A stretch of DNA of 64,000 nt from Akebia trifoliata (GCA_017979445.1 CM030718.1:14052760-14116759); one strand, 5' to 3'. Shown: positions 1 to 12,158, counted from the stretch's first letter. Notes: generated from the letters alone by a model not told the origin. Numbers and translations: made by a program.

Positions 1-1328
1 TTTAAAATACATCCAATTTTTTTTAATAAAATCCTAAATGCAATTTTCACAATCTACGATTACTAATAGAAATTGAGAGTTCCTTACAATGTCTAGGCGA
101 AAGGATCAAAGCTTGTGCACGGAAATCAATGCGATAGGCACGGAAATCGAGGCAGACCGAACTTTGAAGCGGCTGATTTTTGAAACCGACCCGGTGGTTT
201 CGAAGAGCTCGACGTGCTCGTCTCTTCTCCCTTCTACGGCGAAAGGTGGTTTGACCCCGAAATCGATGAAAACCGAGGTCGAAGTTACGAAAATCTCCGT
301 ATAAAAATACGGCTGATTTTTGACTATACGGGGTGAAAAAGACGAGAAAACGGAAGGAACTTGGTTGGGTTATGTAGAGAATGAGGCTGCGGACGTTTCT
401 TCCTTCTGCGTCGGAAAGCGATTTGACCCCGAAACGGACGAAATCCGAGGTCAAAGTTTCGAAATTTCTGTATCCAAAAACGGCTGATTTTTGACAATAT
501 CGAGTGAAATAGAAAGTGAAATGAAGAAAGATTGGATGGGTTTTGCAGAGAAAGTAGCTGCGGACATTTCTCCCTTCTGCGTCGATCGTCGACGGCGAGC
601 CGTTTGCGAGAGATCTGAGGTGGAAGAATCGGAGGAAAAACAAATTTTTTATTTTTTTTTATTTTTATTTTTTCGTTTATTATGCTGTAATGACGAGTTG
701 GGGAAGATGAGTTATATAAAAAAATTTAAAAATATTATTTAAATAAAATGTGGGACGAATTCGGTATTTTGTCAATTGTTTCGATCGATGATAACTTGAT
801 CATTCGGTCTCCAAAACTGACAAATGAATACTCTATTTCGCCTAATTTTTCGTTCCGGATCTAATGGTATAGTCAATTTCTACAAATTATGTCTCCATAA
901 AAAATTTACATTTTTGGCCTGACGTGACCCCTAAATTTGATGTCGTTTTCGTTTTTAGCGATAATTCGACTTCCTGATCTCCAAAAATGACAAATAAATA
1001 GTCCATGTTGAATAATTTTTCGTTATGAACCCAATGGTATGATCGAATTTTAAAAATTATTGCTCTAACAAAAAGTCACTATTTTAGCCTGGTCCGATCC
1101 GGTAATCGAGGATTTTGCAATTTTTATATTCGGACTCGCATTTAAGCGTGCTTACAGGCTAAACTATATTTTTCGATCATTTTGAATCTAATGGTGAGGT
1201 CAAATTCCATTAAAAATGATCAGAAACATCCTAAAATTTTACCCCCTAAATCTCACTTTCAAGATTTTCTTAAAATTCCACTATTTATTTTTTCCTCGAG
1301 ATACGAATTAAAAATTCGGGGTGTTACA
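1..1328 (-). repeat. Family T LTR, first part, reversed and cut by the window edge
   Basis: Read on the minus strand this starts TGTAACACCCCGA at 1328 and matches the start of the plus-strand LTR at 55741 over about 1.1-1.3 kb. TGTAACACCCC is the usual start of plant Tekay/Del-type gypsy LTRs. A polypurine tract lies directly outside it (1329-1341), so it is the start of a 3' LTR of a minus-strand element. Short open frames here (for example 89-304 plus, and the matching minus-strand frame at 56549-56776) are shared LTR sequence, not genes. Confidence 0.85.
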
Positions 1329-1341
1329 TTCTCCCCCCCTT
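1329..1341 (-). other. Polypurine tract of a family T element
   Basis: The minus strand reads AAGGGGGGAGAA directly before TGTAACACCCCG. Just upstream is a GAGGACGAAATTT motif of the kind that ends pol in Tekay/Del elements. The tract primes plus-strand DNA synthesis and fixes the 3' LTR boundary at 1328. Confidence 0.8.
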
Positions 1342-2594
1342 AATAAAAATTTCGTCCTCGAAATTGAAATCATACTTATCAAACTTTGTCGCGATTCCAC
1401 TAACACGACATGTATAATAAACACTACCTATTGTCGATTACTATCTATTCTTGGTCCCAAGTCAATCTCATTTATAATTCATAACCTTATGTCTCCTATA
1501 TTCCGTCATCCCAATACATTCATTAATTAATCATTCTAATTCAAATCATACTCCAACTAATCCATTATTTGTATAATCCTAAGATGAAAATCAATTCACA
1601 TTATATCACTTCCCCACCAATATTTATCAACAATAATCTTTTCACATCTTCTCTATTCATTATCTTTAATTCTCTCATCAATTTCATCGTCTATTATGTT
1701 TTACTCATAATTGTTATGAATATTACTCCTCAATACATAGTCTTACCGCAAACACACCACTATCTTTATATTCAATTCGATATTACATTTTTAATTATTG
1801 CGATATTTCCTCAAAACCTCTGTCATAACCTTTATAATTTAAAATCTTACTCGAGGGGATAAATCCTACATTTATTTTCTCACAATTCCATTAAGTCACC
1901 ATTAATGCAACATTGTTACAAGATTATTCTTTCTCACATTTTACATTGACTCACCTCCTAACTTATACTCTACTAAATCTCTTTAGGATGGATGTGGGCA
2001 CAGGTAGGTGGTAGCCGCTGCTTCTACGGAATCATAATCTTTACTTATAACGCTTTCGTTTCGAGGAGTGAAAATGAACCACGATCGAAGTCTTGAAATG
2101 ACCGCTTGTCTGTAGAAAACATTGATCACGTAACGAGAACGATAATAATGAATTCTTCTACTGGAAGGTGATTGTGAAAGGAAAAGGTAAAAGAAGAGTT
2201 AGAACCGACACCGAGGATAGAAAGATAAAAGGAAAAAAGATGATCTATCTTTTCAAAGGAGGAGAATCGATTCAAGAAATCGTAAAGCAAGAGTTGCTTT
2301 ATCTAATAGTTCAGTCGTTAGGCTTCCCAAAGTTAAGCCATCTTCAATCGAAAGGAAAGATACGCAACTTCCTGTGTTGATATTCGAGGAAGTAGCTCTC
2401 GACATGAAGGATATACGAGAAACACCTACTTATCTACTAGCGTAATATACGAGGAATTGACTAAACTATTGATATAAAGACTAACGTACCAATTGAACGT
2501 CACTTGTCTTTTCACACTTTACAATTGTTCTAATACCTATTTTGCAAGTTCTTAAATGATCTTCCAAAAATTTTATTCTTTCTCCGCAAGGCCT

Positions 2595-2940
2595 TCCAAT
2601 GGTATAAATAATTTCATTACTTGACCTGTGTCAGTGGTTTCTAGCTCTAGCAAGTGTGCAAACTCTTCACAGAATTATATAATCTAAAGGAACCAATATT
2701 GAGTAAAACTCCACGTTCTAACATTACAATTAGAAATTGTACCTTCCAAAACTTCGTTGGAGATAGGTACTTTCTCCTAGGTCACAATCCTTGCTCGCGA
2801 CTGTGATAGAGGGCATTATTTCCTAATATGTTCCACCTGACCACACGCGTAACAATGTTAATGATTTTGTCTTCGTAGATCTCTGTGGAGTAGGAAATTG
2901 GTAGACTGGGGTCTGTAGGCTTTAAACTTGCCTTGTTGAT
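2595..2940 (-). pseudogene. Gag zinc knuckle and protease start, decayed
   Basis: Minus-strand sequence is collinear with plus-strand 8250-8566. A gag zinc knuckle of the form C-Y-A-C-G-Q-V-x-H-I-R-K is readable near 2825-2855. It is followed by a protease start in which the usual D-S/T-G active-site triplet reads N-I-G. The Asp is lost and stops interrupt the frame, so it cannot encode an active protease. The copy at 8250-8566 has also lost the Asp but differs in other changes. Confidence 0.6.
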
Positions 2941-2959
2941 TCCTTTGGCCCTGTTGCCA

Positions 2960-3035
2960 TCACTTTCAAGATTTTCTTAAAATTCCACTATTTATTTTTT
3001 CCTCGAGATACGAATTAAAAATTCGGGGTGTTACA
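2960..3035 (-). repeat. 76-bp family T LTR start, duplicate of 1253-1328
   Basis: These 76 bases are identical to 1253-1328, including the terminal TGTAACACCCCG on the minus strand. At 3036 the sequence switches to the opposite orientation of the same LTR family. The perfect identity contrasts with the heavy decay around it. Confidence 0.9.
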
Positions 3036-3510
3036 GGTAGGATATTTCACTGGGTTATTTCTGTCAGTCGGGTCCTGTGCATCACTCGAACCCTGTTTTG
3101 ATCTAAGTTTTGTATTTAATAAAAATGAATTTCATAGTTGGAAAAATAATTTAATATTCAATGAGCTCATATTGATTTGATGAATATCAAAAAGTAGATA
3201 TTTTGTTTGAGAGATTGAAAATTGTAAAACTCGGAAAAGGGAAAAAGGGTATGAAATAGTAAAATATCATAGTCACATCCAAGAGATAAAGTCAACATTT
3301 TACATTGTTATGGTGTGTGTAGGTTGGTGAATGGATATCCAGGGATAATGTTACCGGTTGCATGTTTATTTACTTTCTGTTAGCGCGAGGCGCTGTTTAC
3401 TTTTTTGTTTCGTTATTTACTTTAGGCCGGGTGGCCACAGTTGCATGGTAGAAAATTGGATATCCAGTCGCAACCATATATTGTTAATTTTTATTTTATT
3501 TTAAAATGAA

Positions 3511-3560
<50 letters not shown>

Positions 3561-4814
3561 CTATTTTATGAACTGTAAAAGAGTCTGTGAATGCTTGAAG
3601 GGATAATGCGTCATATCATCTGGAGTGGTGTATTATCCTGAGATGTACGGTATGGCCACCAAACTCATACGTGGTATAAGCCGCGTATGAGAGTGGAGTC
3701 ACAACAGAAATCCGAGTTTACTCCTCTCTATATCATTATCAATGAACTTGTAATGTAAAACTGGTTATATACGAATGGTTTGTATATTTGGGAATCACAT
3801 GTACGCTTGATAGGTATAGACGAAGATGATTAGTTAATGATCACTAACAATCTATAATAGTCGAACGTTCTGACACATTGAAAAGAGACCCATTGCTTAT
3901 AGTCACGTCAAACGACTAGCCTGAGTCTGATAAATGGTCCCGCAATTATGGCAAATAACGACCAGTCACAAAATCAAAAACTAATACTTTATTAAGAAAC
4001 CTCATGTTCCTATTGGAAATGATCTAATCGTAAATCCTAACTCTCTAATTCCACTAATACACCATTGTGTATTATGTATTTCTTGTCTTATTTTGATAAA
4101 TAAAATAAAATGCATATTTAATGTTTTCATTTGGGTCATTAGATTTGTAAAAAAAAATGTTATAGTGAGTACTGCTGATGATGTAATATGAGTTTTAAAA
4201 TATTTAGTTACTCATCCCTAGATATATGACTAGTTAATTGTGGTTTCTTTTGTAAAACTTTGCATATGTTAAATTGATTTAGTATGTTTATTTATTCCTG
4301 TTAGGAGAGGTTATTTGTAGAAATTGTTTGCTTCCCTACTAGGTAACCATTGTTACTTACCCTTTCTTTTACCATTTTTTTAGTTTCAGATTCGAAGTTT
4401 GGGGAAGCATGCATAGAACACGAGTAAATACTACTGGTAGGTCAGATAGATGACCAGAGTCTGTTACCTAATGAGTATTGGGGCTATACCCCCCTAGTGG
4501 TGTCAGTTCATCCAAGTAGTCTAATGAATTTTGTCTTGAGCGTTAGGACTTTTGTTTGAGTAAGGAGTTTTATATAATCTTGTATATTAATTCCTTCTTC
4601 CGCACTCTGACCTATTGTACGTTATTAGATGTATATAGACTTCTACTAGTTATTATATTTTGTATGTATATATAAGTCATTATGTATGTTGTTTGTCAGG
4701 TACAGGTTAAACGACTTGGAATGTTAACATAAACAAAGGAGACCATGTTGAAATTCCACCTAGTGCCTCGAGATCTGACAGGAGTTTTGTGTTGGCGTTT
4801 GGTGGGGCGCCACC
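3036..4814 (+). repeat. Family T 5' LTR, 3' part
   Basis: This is collinear with 56960-59134 in the complete solo LTR, apart from a MITE present only in that copy. It ends GGCGCCACC (CGCCACA in the other copy). Two bases later comes a primer site matching the plant initiator-Met tRNA class, so it is the end of a 5' LTR. Its first 1.2 kb is absent here and lies inverted at 1-1328. Confidence 0.8.
3515..3558. repeat. (AT)n microsatellite inside the family T LTR
   Basis: About 22 AT units lie in the LTR. The corresponding site in the 55741-59134 LTR is interrupted by a 379-bp foldback element, so this copy is an unoccupied allele of that site. Confidence 0.95.
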
Positions 4815-4816
4815 GA

Positions 4817-4828
4817 TGGTATCAAAGC
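4817..4828 (+). other. Primer binding site, initiator-Met type
   Basis: TGGTATCAAAGC differs by one base from the common plant site TGGTATCAGAGC. It lies two bases beyond the LTR end and sets the plus orientation of this family T element. Confidence 0.8.
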
Positions 4829-5299
4829 AAATCATTAGATCCGTATATGATACATATCTTTGTGTTTTGAAGAGTTCGTTGATACAACAAATATTAGAGC
4901 GATAATCATAGAGTGTCAGTAGGGATTCAATATCCGAGTTCATTAGTAGTTTTGTATTGAAATTATGACTTCTTCCGTGTCTAGAAGTTTATAGAGCCAA
5001 GTAGGCTTAGAATATGATTCTAGGTTTGTTCTGTGAGTAATGGAAATGGAGTCTATTTATCAGTTCTAGGCCAAGGTAGCAATTCATAGTTAAGTAAGAG
5101 CGATATTATTTTTATTATGATAAGTACCTTGTTACGGATAAACACAAACAAAAGGAGTGGATGAGGCACATGTCGAAACGCAGCAAAGACGAGACAGATT
5201 CTAGATCAGACCACTGACTCGATAGCACAACTAATGTCGTTCATAGGACCGATGGCTGAGTCTCATGTCAAGTTCAAAGAAGAAATATGAATAATACAA
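4829..5299 (+). pseudogene. Leader and N-terminal gag of a family T element
   Basis: After about 300 bases of leader, a broken frame from roughly 5140 reads as a polar gag N-terminus that runs up to the solo LTR at 5300. The next gag residues resume at 6955 just after the target duplication, with a proline run and then an S-Q-M-E-G stretch. The solo LTR therefore split this gag. Several stops are present. Confidence 0.5.
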
Positions 5300-6954
5300 T
5301 AAAAGCGTCCTCGATCCGCGGGATGCGCGAATCCACTTTTGATTTTTGAGGTTTGGGAGTCACCACCTAGTTATTACAGTCTAGGAACCGAACATTGACT
5401 CTAAAAGGCAAAAGAAACTAATCTACGAAAAAAAAAGAAACTAAGTCCAGGTCTCACGTTACGGAGTTGGAAAGTGTTAAGCACCAACCCCGCCTGACAA
5501 ACACCAGTCTCTACTAATTCCCAAATATAAGCTACATTACTAACAAGACCTAAGTAATAATAAAATAATAAAAATAGTTACCTTTTCCGAATGCAATGGT
5601 TTTGTTCCCTCAGATCTGATAGAATAATTTCTTGTACAGTATTCCTCACTTCATTCTGTTATTGGATCTAATTTTTGATCTCCAAGTTGAGGTATCTTCT
5701 TCTTGGATCTTTGAGTTTTCTAATTTTTTTTTTTTATGAATATCTGGTGTATTTTTGAAGGGTTTCTAAGTGGTTTTTGAGTTAAAGTTGGGGTATATAT
5801 GTTAGGTAAGGAGTTGAGACTTCAAAATTAGGATTTATGGGAGGCTAACAAAGCTTTTTGACCTACTTTTTCTAAGATTTATTTTTTGATACGAAAATAG
5901 GGTATGGACGCTCCTATTTATAAATTTTTTAAGTGTTTGTTTAGATAGAATTAGGATTTAATTATAATTCTTTTAGTTAGAGTTATATTTTAATTAGAAT
6001 TATTTTTAGGTAGAGTTATATTTTAGTTAGAATTCTATTAAATAGAGTTATTATTTAATTAGAACTCTATTAGGGTTTTGACTTTTGATCTTATTTGATT
6101 GACTTTAATATTTTGACTTTAGTCTTACTTGGTTGACTTGTAATATCTTGACTTTAGTCTTACTTGATTGACTTTAATTTTAACTTTAGTCTTACTTGAT
6201 TGACTTTAATTTTTTGGAGAACTCCTCTCTATTATATCTTTAATTCTTTGGACCTCCAGGTGGAGGGGTCCTTGAATAAATATCTTGGCAACCATCAACA
6301 ATTTTGCCTGAGAGCCTAATTGATCGATTTTTTTGTTCAAAATTTTAATTAATTTTATTAATATTTCACTTTAATTATTTAATATTTTATTTATTAATTT
6401 TAGAATTTTTAATTATTAAAATTATAAAATTATCGTTTTACCCTTAGAGAGGACTTTTTGCGTTTTAAGTTATTTTTCAATGTTCCAAGATGTTTTAGAA
6501 TTGATTTTTATCATTTATGAATTTTTTGTGCGAAATGGTAGTGAACTTTATGAGGAGTACTTTCATAATTTTGTCGAATTCTATGAAAATTGACGAAATG
6601 ATTTATTTGGTTTTGATTTGTTGTTTTATGTGTTTGAATAGGTTTTCCTAAGCGTAATGTAGGCTCTAGGGATATTTTAAGATATAGGGTATTTGGTAAT
6701 TTGATCATTTTTTAATGGTTTTTATCGTGAAGCTTCTTTTCATCTAAAAAATGATGATTTCTAAGCTTTTAGGTTATACTTTCCTATCGTAGAGCGGTTT
6801 CTACAATTTTGTCAGTTCGAGATACCTCATCCGGATTTCTGAAATATATCTGGTAACAAAATAAAGCATTGTAATAAACATCTATCATTGGGAACTGTTG
6901 CAATCGGGTTGACGAGTTAATTAATCAGACAAGTGCAAAAATGGGGTGTCTACA
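5300..6954 (-). mobile_element. Solo family A LTR with 5-bp TSD
   Basis: On the minus strand it runs from TGTAGACACCCC (6954) to GCTTTTA (5300), 1,655 bp, collinear with the LTRs at 12176-13915 and 20602-22195. TACAA flanks it directly at 5295-5299 and 6955-6959. Neither flank has the family's primer site or polypurine tract, so the internal region was lost by LTR-LTR recombination. A TATA-like ATTTATAAATA sits near 5917-5926 on the minus strand. Short open frames inside are not genes. Confidence 0.92.
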
Positions 6955-8566
6955 TACAACCACCACCACCTCGAAGCCAAATGGAAGGAAATTAATTAGT
7001 ATGTAATAAGAGACAAATAATTTCGAAACTAGCAAATTCATATGAAAACTAACCATACATGAGGAGTGAGATTATGGACATACCAAGTCAATAGAAGAAA
7101 GAATTTTATAAGAAACAACAACATATACTGTGAAATCATTTGAAAGAAAGAATTGTGATATTTTACGAATGTGGCAAATTGGGACATAAAGGAGAGCAAT
7201 GTTTGGGTTGACGTCAATCGATTAAGGATATGCGGCTCAAAAAGATGCTAAACAAACCAATTCAGAGAACAATAAGGCCACTAGATTTCAATAAAGTTGA
7301 TAACGTACTCTTGCCATCTGGAACAAACAAGACTAGTAATCGAAAGCGAGAAATGGTACAAGACTTACCACAATTGCAAGGTACACAACTAAATCGAAGA
7401 AATGAGGGAGCGCTAGACTTCTTTGCAAGAGATAAATATTATTCCACCTCAGAGTCCACTACTACAGGCCGTGCCTAAAGGACAAGTAAACCTAAGGATG
7501 TGGTTGTAGAATTTCCAACGATTATGTTTACCAAGATTTAAATATTTTTTTCGATCCGATTGAGGTCAATGAGTGGGTTTTGAAGGCCTAAGAGATTTTG
7601 AGTGCCATGTAGTGCCCAAGAGATCAATGAGTGATAATAACTACATTCTAGTTGAACGACAATGCTTGTCATTAGTAACATTTTAAGAGGAATATATTAG
7701 GAGATGGGTCGTTTGAGTGGGTAGACTTCGAGAAGATGTTTGTTGATAGGTTTATATCTGAGATTGCTCGAGAAATCAAGCACGAGGAGTTTTCGAGATT
7801 AGTACAGGATAATTTATCGATTACAGACTATGGTATGATATTTACTGGGCTGTCACGATTTGCGCCCGAGCTTATTTACTGGGCTGCAGATGGTCCATAG
7901 AATCTTTAGAGGAGTATAACCCTACTTAAGGGCCAAGAGGTTGATGATTGAGACTACCAATTATAGAAATACGATAAATCGAGCTTAGAGGCTAAAACGA
8001 GGGGATATGGAGTTACAAACCTCCATGAGGCAAATTAGTCGATCTTAGACTTCTTTTCTTCCCAAATTAGATATGATCAAGAGGCCAAGGTATTTAAATC
8101 CAATTTCCCCCGAATCAGTGTATCCACAATATAGAACTCCTCCACTATCAAGTTGTAAAGTTCCCATCACTGAGTTATAAAACAATTGAGACTCCAATAA
8201 TGCCAATAGGGCCAAAGGAACCAACAAGGCAGGTTCAGAGCATGCAGGCTTTAGTTTAACAATTTCCTACTCCATAGAAACCTACAAAAATAAGATCATT
8301 GACACGTTATGCGTGTAGTTAGGTAAGACATATTAGGAAAGAGTGCCCTCTATCATAGTCGCGAGCAAGGCTTGTATCCCAAGATAAAGTGCCTGTCTCC
8401 GACAAAGTTTTGGAAGGTACAATTTTTAATTATAATGTTAGAACATGAAATTTTATTCAACAGTGGTTCCTCTAAATCATATAATTATGTTGTGTTTTTT
8501 CACACTTACTAGAGCTAAAAACTATTGACATGGGTCGAGTAATGAAATCATTTACACCATAGGGAA
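6955..8566 (+). pseudogene. Family T gag and protease start, decayed
   Basis: The gag core is readable at about 7540-8040, with stops, including a conserved stretch around W-V-D-F-E-K-M-F. A zinc knuckle near 8306-8350 has its first Cys read as Arg. The protease start at about 8440-8470 has F-N-S-G-S-S where F-D-S-G is expected, so the catalytic Asp is lost. A second knuckle-like motif (C-G-K-L-G-H-K-G-E-Q-C, first Cys read as Phe) lies at 7165-7205, and I cannot place it confidently in this gag. Homology stops at about 8566, where a different lineage begins. Confidence 0.7.
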
Positions 8567-9699
8567 ATTATGATTTACAAAAGGTCTTATGATGGAATTC
8601 ATTTGTCGTGTGTTGATGAAGATCAAGCTGAACAGATAATGGTTGAACTATATTTAGGAGAATGTGGCCCTCATATGAGTGGGAAAATGTTAGCTAAGAA
8701 AATTATGAGACAAGGATACTATTGGCCCACGATGGAAACAGATTGTCATCACATGGTCAAAACCTGTCATAAGTGCCAAATATATGCGGACCTTATACAT
8801 GTGCCATCATCTCAATTAGTGGGTCTGACTTCACCATGGCCATTCTCAGTCTGGGGAATTGACATTACTGGTAAAATATCATCTAAGGCATCAAACGGGC
8901 ATAATACATTCTAGTTGCCACAGATTATTTTACCAAATGGGTCGAAGCTGTCTCTTATGCTGTCCTCACTGCGTCTCGAGTTGCAAAGTTTATCCAAACA
9001 AACATCATCAGTCGATACAGAGTACCCTCGGAGCTGATCTCTGATAACGGGTCGCACTTTAAAGTTGAAGTTATTAAATTGTGTTCAAAGTTCAAAATCT
9101 CACACCACAAATCATCTCTTTACCGTCCTTAGACTAATGGAGTAGTCGAAGCAGCTAATAAGAATCTCAAGACTATCATCAGGAAAATGTGTCAATCACA
9201 TCGAGATTGGTCAGAAAAATTGCCATATGCATTATGGGCATATCGAACTTCAATTCAATCCTCCACTGGAACTACTCCCTACTCCTTAGTGTATGGCATG
9301 GAAGCAGTCTTGCCAGTTGAAATGGAGATTTCGTCTCTCAGGGTCTTGTTAGAAAGTCACTTGTTAGAAGCAGATTGGGTTCGCCAACGGTATGAAGAAT
9401 TGAATTTGATCGAAGAAAAACGACTAAAAGCATTGTATCACGTGCAAGCTTATCAAAGAAGAGTAGCCTATACATTTGACAAAAAGATCAAGGCCCGTCA
9501 CTTACAAATCGGGGATTTAATACTCAAAGAGAATCGGGTACTTATCGTTGACCCTAGAGGGAAGTTCAAATCAAATTGGCGAGGTCCATTCATCGTCAAG
9601 GAAATATTACCAGGAAAAGTTGTCAGACTTCAAGATCATGATGGAATCGAATTACCAGAATCAATCAACCTTGACCAAATCAAACGGTACTACATTTAA
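8567..9699 (+). pseudogene. Tat-type integrase, one frameshift and one stop
   Basis: Integrase joins retrotransposon cDNA to host DNA. The frame from 8570 holds the N-terminal zinc region (H-M-S-G and C-H-K-C) and the first catalytic Asp at 8861-8863. It shifts near 8905-8914. The second Asp (S-D-N-G) is at 9043-9045 and the catalytic Glu at 9148-9150, so the DDE triad survives. A TAG at 9130-9132 replaces a Gln codon. From 9187 to 9699 the C-terminal part is open for 170 codons and ends K-R-Y-Y. RT and RNase H are absent: the element starts at integrase, fused to family T protease sequence at about 8566. It is the best preserved of three family A integrases here. Confidence 0.9.
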
Positions 9700-11178
9700 G
9701 GAGGCCATCTTTGGTCGGATCAATCCTCATATTACCTAGCTACCTGGTTCAACATATCCTTTCTCAACCCCTTTGCAATCTTTTCAAAAAGAAAAATTAT
9801 GCCTTTTTTCTTTCTCAGCCCGATCACCTAACCTAGGGAAGGGAAGCTTCGAACTACGTTTTGGTCTGATCACAAAATTCTCGGATACGTTGGCAACCTG
9901 CGAAGTTACTTCAGGCCCGACTACATCAAAATAAAAAAAATCTATTTCCCTACACAATAAAAAATCATGAAAAAAATTAAAAAGAAAAAGAAATCCAAAA
10001 TGGGAAAGAAAATTTAAGGAAAAAGAAAACAATTTAAAAGGAAATGCCACACAAAGGGCATTTGGGTTTTAGAGCCTTAAAATTCCTTTCTTTTTATATC
10101 CAATTCTAAGCTTATCTATAAAAGTCCTCCTAAGTACCGTACGAAAAGTCAAGGAAGATAGCAAAGCATGATCAGACAATAACTTTAGAAGTTTAGAAGA
10201 GAAGAAAAAGATAAAAAAAATGATGAAACCTGCTAAGTTGAAAATCCGAAAAGGGCGACTTAGACAAAAATTAAGGCAAGCTTGCAACGTTGAAAATCTG
10301 AAAGGACAACTTTGGTAACAATCAGAGCCAAGAAAAAAAAAGGAAAAGCTCGCTAGATCGAAAACCTGAAAAGGCGATTTAGGCAAAAGCTAGAGCAAGC
10401 TTGATAGATTGAAAACCTGAAAAGGCGATCTATGCAAAAGTTAGAGCAATAAAGAAAAACAGAAGAAGATCCCAAGTTGAGAGCAGTCCGAGCTGAAACA
10501 TCAGAAGTCCGAATGATCAAGTTCAATACTTAGCTTAAACTAGGCATAGACTCAAAAGCCACAAGTATCTTGTCTACGATCGATCTGAAAATGTTTACTT
10601 CTCCGAGTGAACCAATGGAGAAAAGGGTGAATTCTATGATGAGTCCCAAAAGGAAATATTTTGTTCCCTTGAGACTGACTTAAAATCTTCAATAAAATTA
10701 ATCAAAATTAAAAGTTGGATCTTTATTGCACTTGTGGTAATCAAATATCTCAAACCTTCATACAAAGGGCATTTTCTTTCTTCTTTAATATAACTTTTCC
10801 CCCTTATACTAGGGGCATTTTTTTTTTAATTTTTGCATGATGTGTTCAATTATCTTCAATGCCATGTTCATTGTCAAACTAGGGCATTTTGTTTTGAACA
10901 ATGATAATGAGAACCCCAAACTTAAGGTTACCCTCTTGATAACAGTTTTTCGAAAAACTTTTGAGGTTTAAAAGAAATAAAAACTCAGGTTTTAAATTCA
11001 TAAAACTTTTGGAAAAAATCTCGAGGTTCAAACAAAAGCATTTTGGATCTTATATAGGAGATAGGACATTCATTTTGTTTCAGATCTCTTCATTTCCAGA
11101 TCCAACCCGTCTTTTCCAGATTCATTTTCAATCGTTCTATCCTAGATTTATTCCTTTAGTCTCAGTTTTACTCAGTCA
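9700..11178 (+). other. Family A 3' untranslated spacer with short subrepeats
   Basis: Non-coding. It shares a stretch after integrase (about 9700-9940) with 29320-29560 and with the reverse of 16000-16190. At about 10190-10450 there are four imperfect copies of a unit of roughly 50-70 bases built around TTGAAAATC-GAAAAGG-GA. The same subrepeats occur at 29850-30110 and, reversed, at 15490-15760. Minus-strand open frames at 9784-10386 overlap these subrepeats and look incidental. Confidence 0.6.
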
Positions 11179-11850
11179 GATGCCGCCGAGGGCTTTCTCA
11201 AAATTATGCTCAGATACCGCCGAGGGTTTTCTCGAAATTATGCTAAGATGAGTCGAGGGTTTTCTCGGAACTATGCTCAGTTACCACTGAGGGTTTTCTC
11301 GAAGTTATGCTCAGTTACCGCCGAGGGTTTTGTCGGAATTATGCTCAGATGCCGCCGTGGGTTTTCTTGGAATTATGCTCAGATGCCACCGAGGGTTTTC
11401 TCGGAACTATGCTCAGTTACCGTCGAGGGTTTTCTCGGAATTATGTTTAGATTCCACCGAGGGTTTTCTCGAAACTATGCTCAGTTACCGTCGAGGGTTT
11501 TCTAGTAATTATGCTCAGTTATCACCGAGGATTTTCTAGGAATTATGCTCAGATGCCGTCGAGGATTTTCTCGAAATTATGCTCAGATGCCGTCTCGGAA
11601 CTATGCTCAGTTACCGCCGAGGGTTTTCTCGGAACTATGCTCAGTTACTGCCGAGGGTTTTCTCGGAATTATGCTCAGATGCCGCCGAGGGTTTTCTCGG
11701 AACTATGCTCAGTTATCGCCGATGGTTTTCTCGGAATTATGCTCAGATGTCGTCGAAGGTTTTCTCGAAATTATGCTCAGTTACCGCCGAGGGTTTTCTC
11801 GGAACTATGCTCAAATACCGCCGAGGGTTTTTTTGGATTTATGCTCAATT
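11179..11850 (+). repeat. 34-bp tandem array, about 20 units
   Basis: The unit is TATGCTCAG plus TTACCGCCGAGGG plus TTTTCTCGGAAC, 34 bp, with TTACCG and ATGCCG variants alternating. Because 34 is not a multiple of three, each frame passes through all three phases of the unit. Few stops occur, so long open frames appear in all three plus-strand phases, encoding a 34-residue period. I see no start context or known protein and treat these frames as repeat by-products. The last units near 11820-11870 decay. Confidence 0.9.
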
Positions 11851-12158
11851 TATATTCAAATTATGCTCAGATTTTACTCAGTTCCAACTTAATCTCTTAG
11901 ATTTTAAATCACACACTTTTATAGTTGTTACATCAGTCAAGGAGAATTTTCTAAAATTCAAGGATCTGACACTGTCAGTGAGAGTTTGCGCTCAAGGACC
12001 TGACAATCTTTTAATTCAGGGAGAGCTTTACCCTCAAGGATCCGAACACCCCGACGAATTGCTAAATCAAGCTGCAAAATGAACTGCTACTAGCTTTGGC
12101 ATTCAGATATCGCACTATCTAGCAAAATAGATTTGCTATCTAGTTTGCTTCAACCCTC
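11851..12158 (+). other. Family A pre-PPT segment
   Basis: This non-coding stretch between the array and the polypurine tract is conserved as the reverse of 45205-45540. The shared parts include the GAATTGCTAAATCAAG and TTTGGCATTC stretches. Confidence 0.6.

Larger units (their letters stand above)
1329..2959 (-). mobile_element. Gutted internal region of a family T element
   Basis: Only the two ends are recognisable: the pol 3' end plus polypurine tract (1329-1400) and a gag/protease piece (about 2595-2940). RT, RNase H and most of integrase are missing. Nothing can be assigned in 1400-2590, which is AT-rich; a plus-strand frame at 2168-2380 has no recognisable motif. Confidence 0.65.

Noticed and set aside
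89..304. Frame conserved at 56549-56776 as a conserved small gene
   Set aside because: Conservation is that of the whole family T LTR. Both frames lie within LTR sequence and differ at their ends.
11206..12082. Overlapping plus-strand frames of 99-167 codons as repeat proteins
   Set aside because: They arise from the 34-bp array, overlap one another in different phases, and have no start context or known domain.
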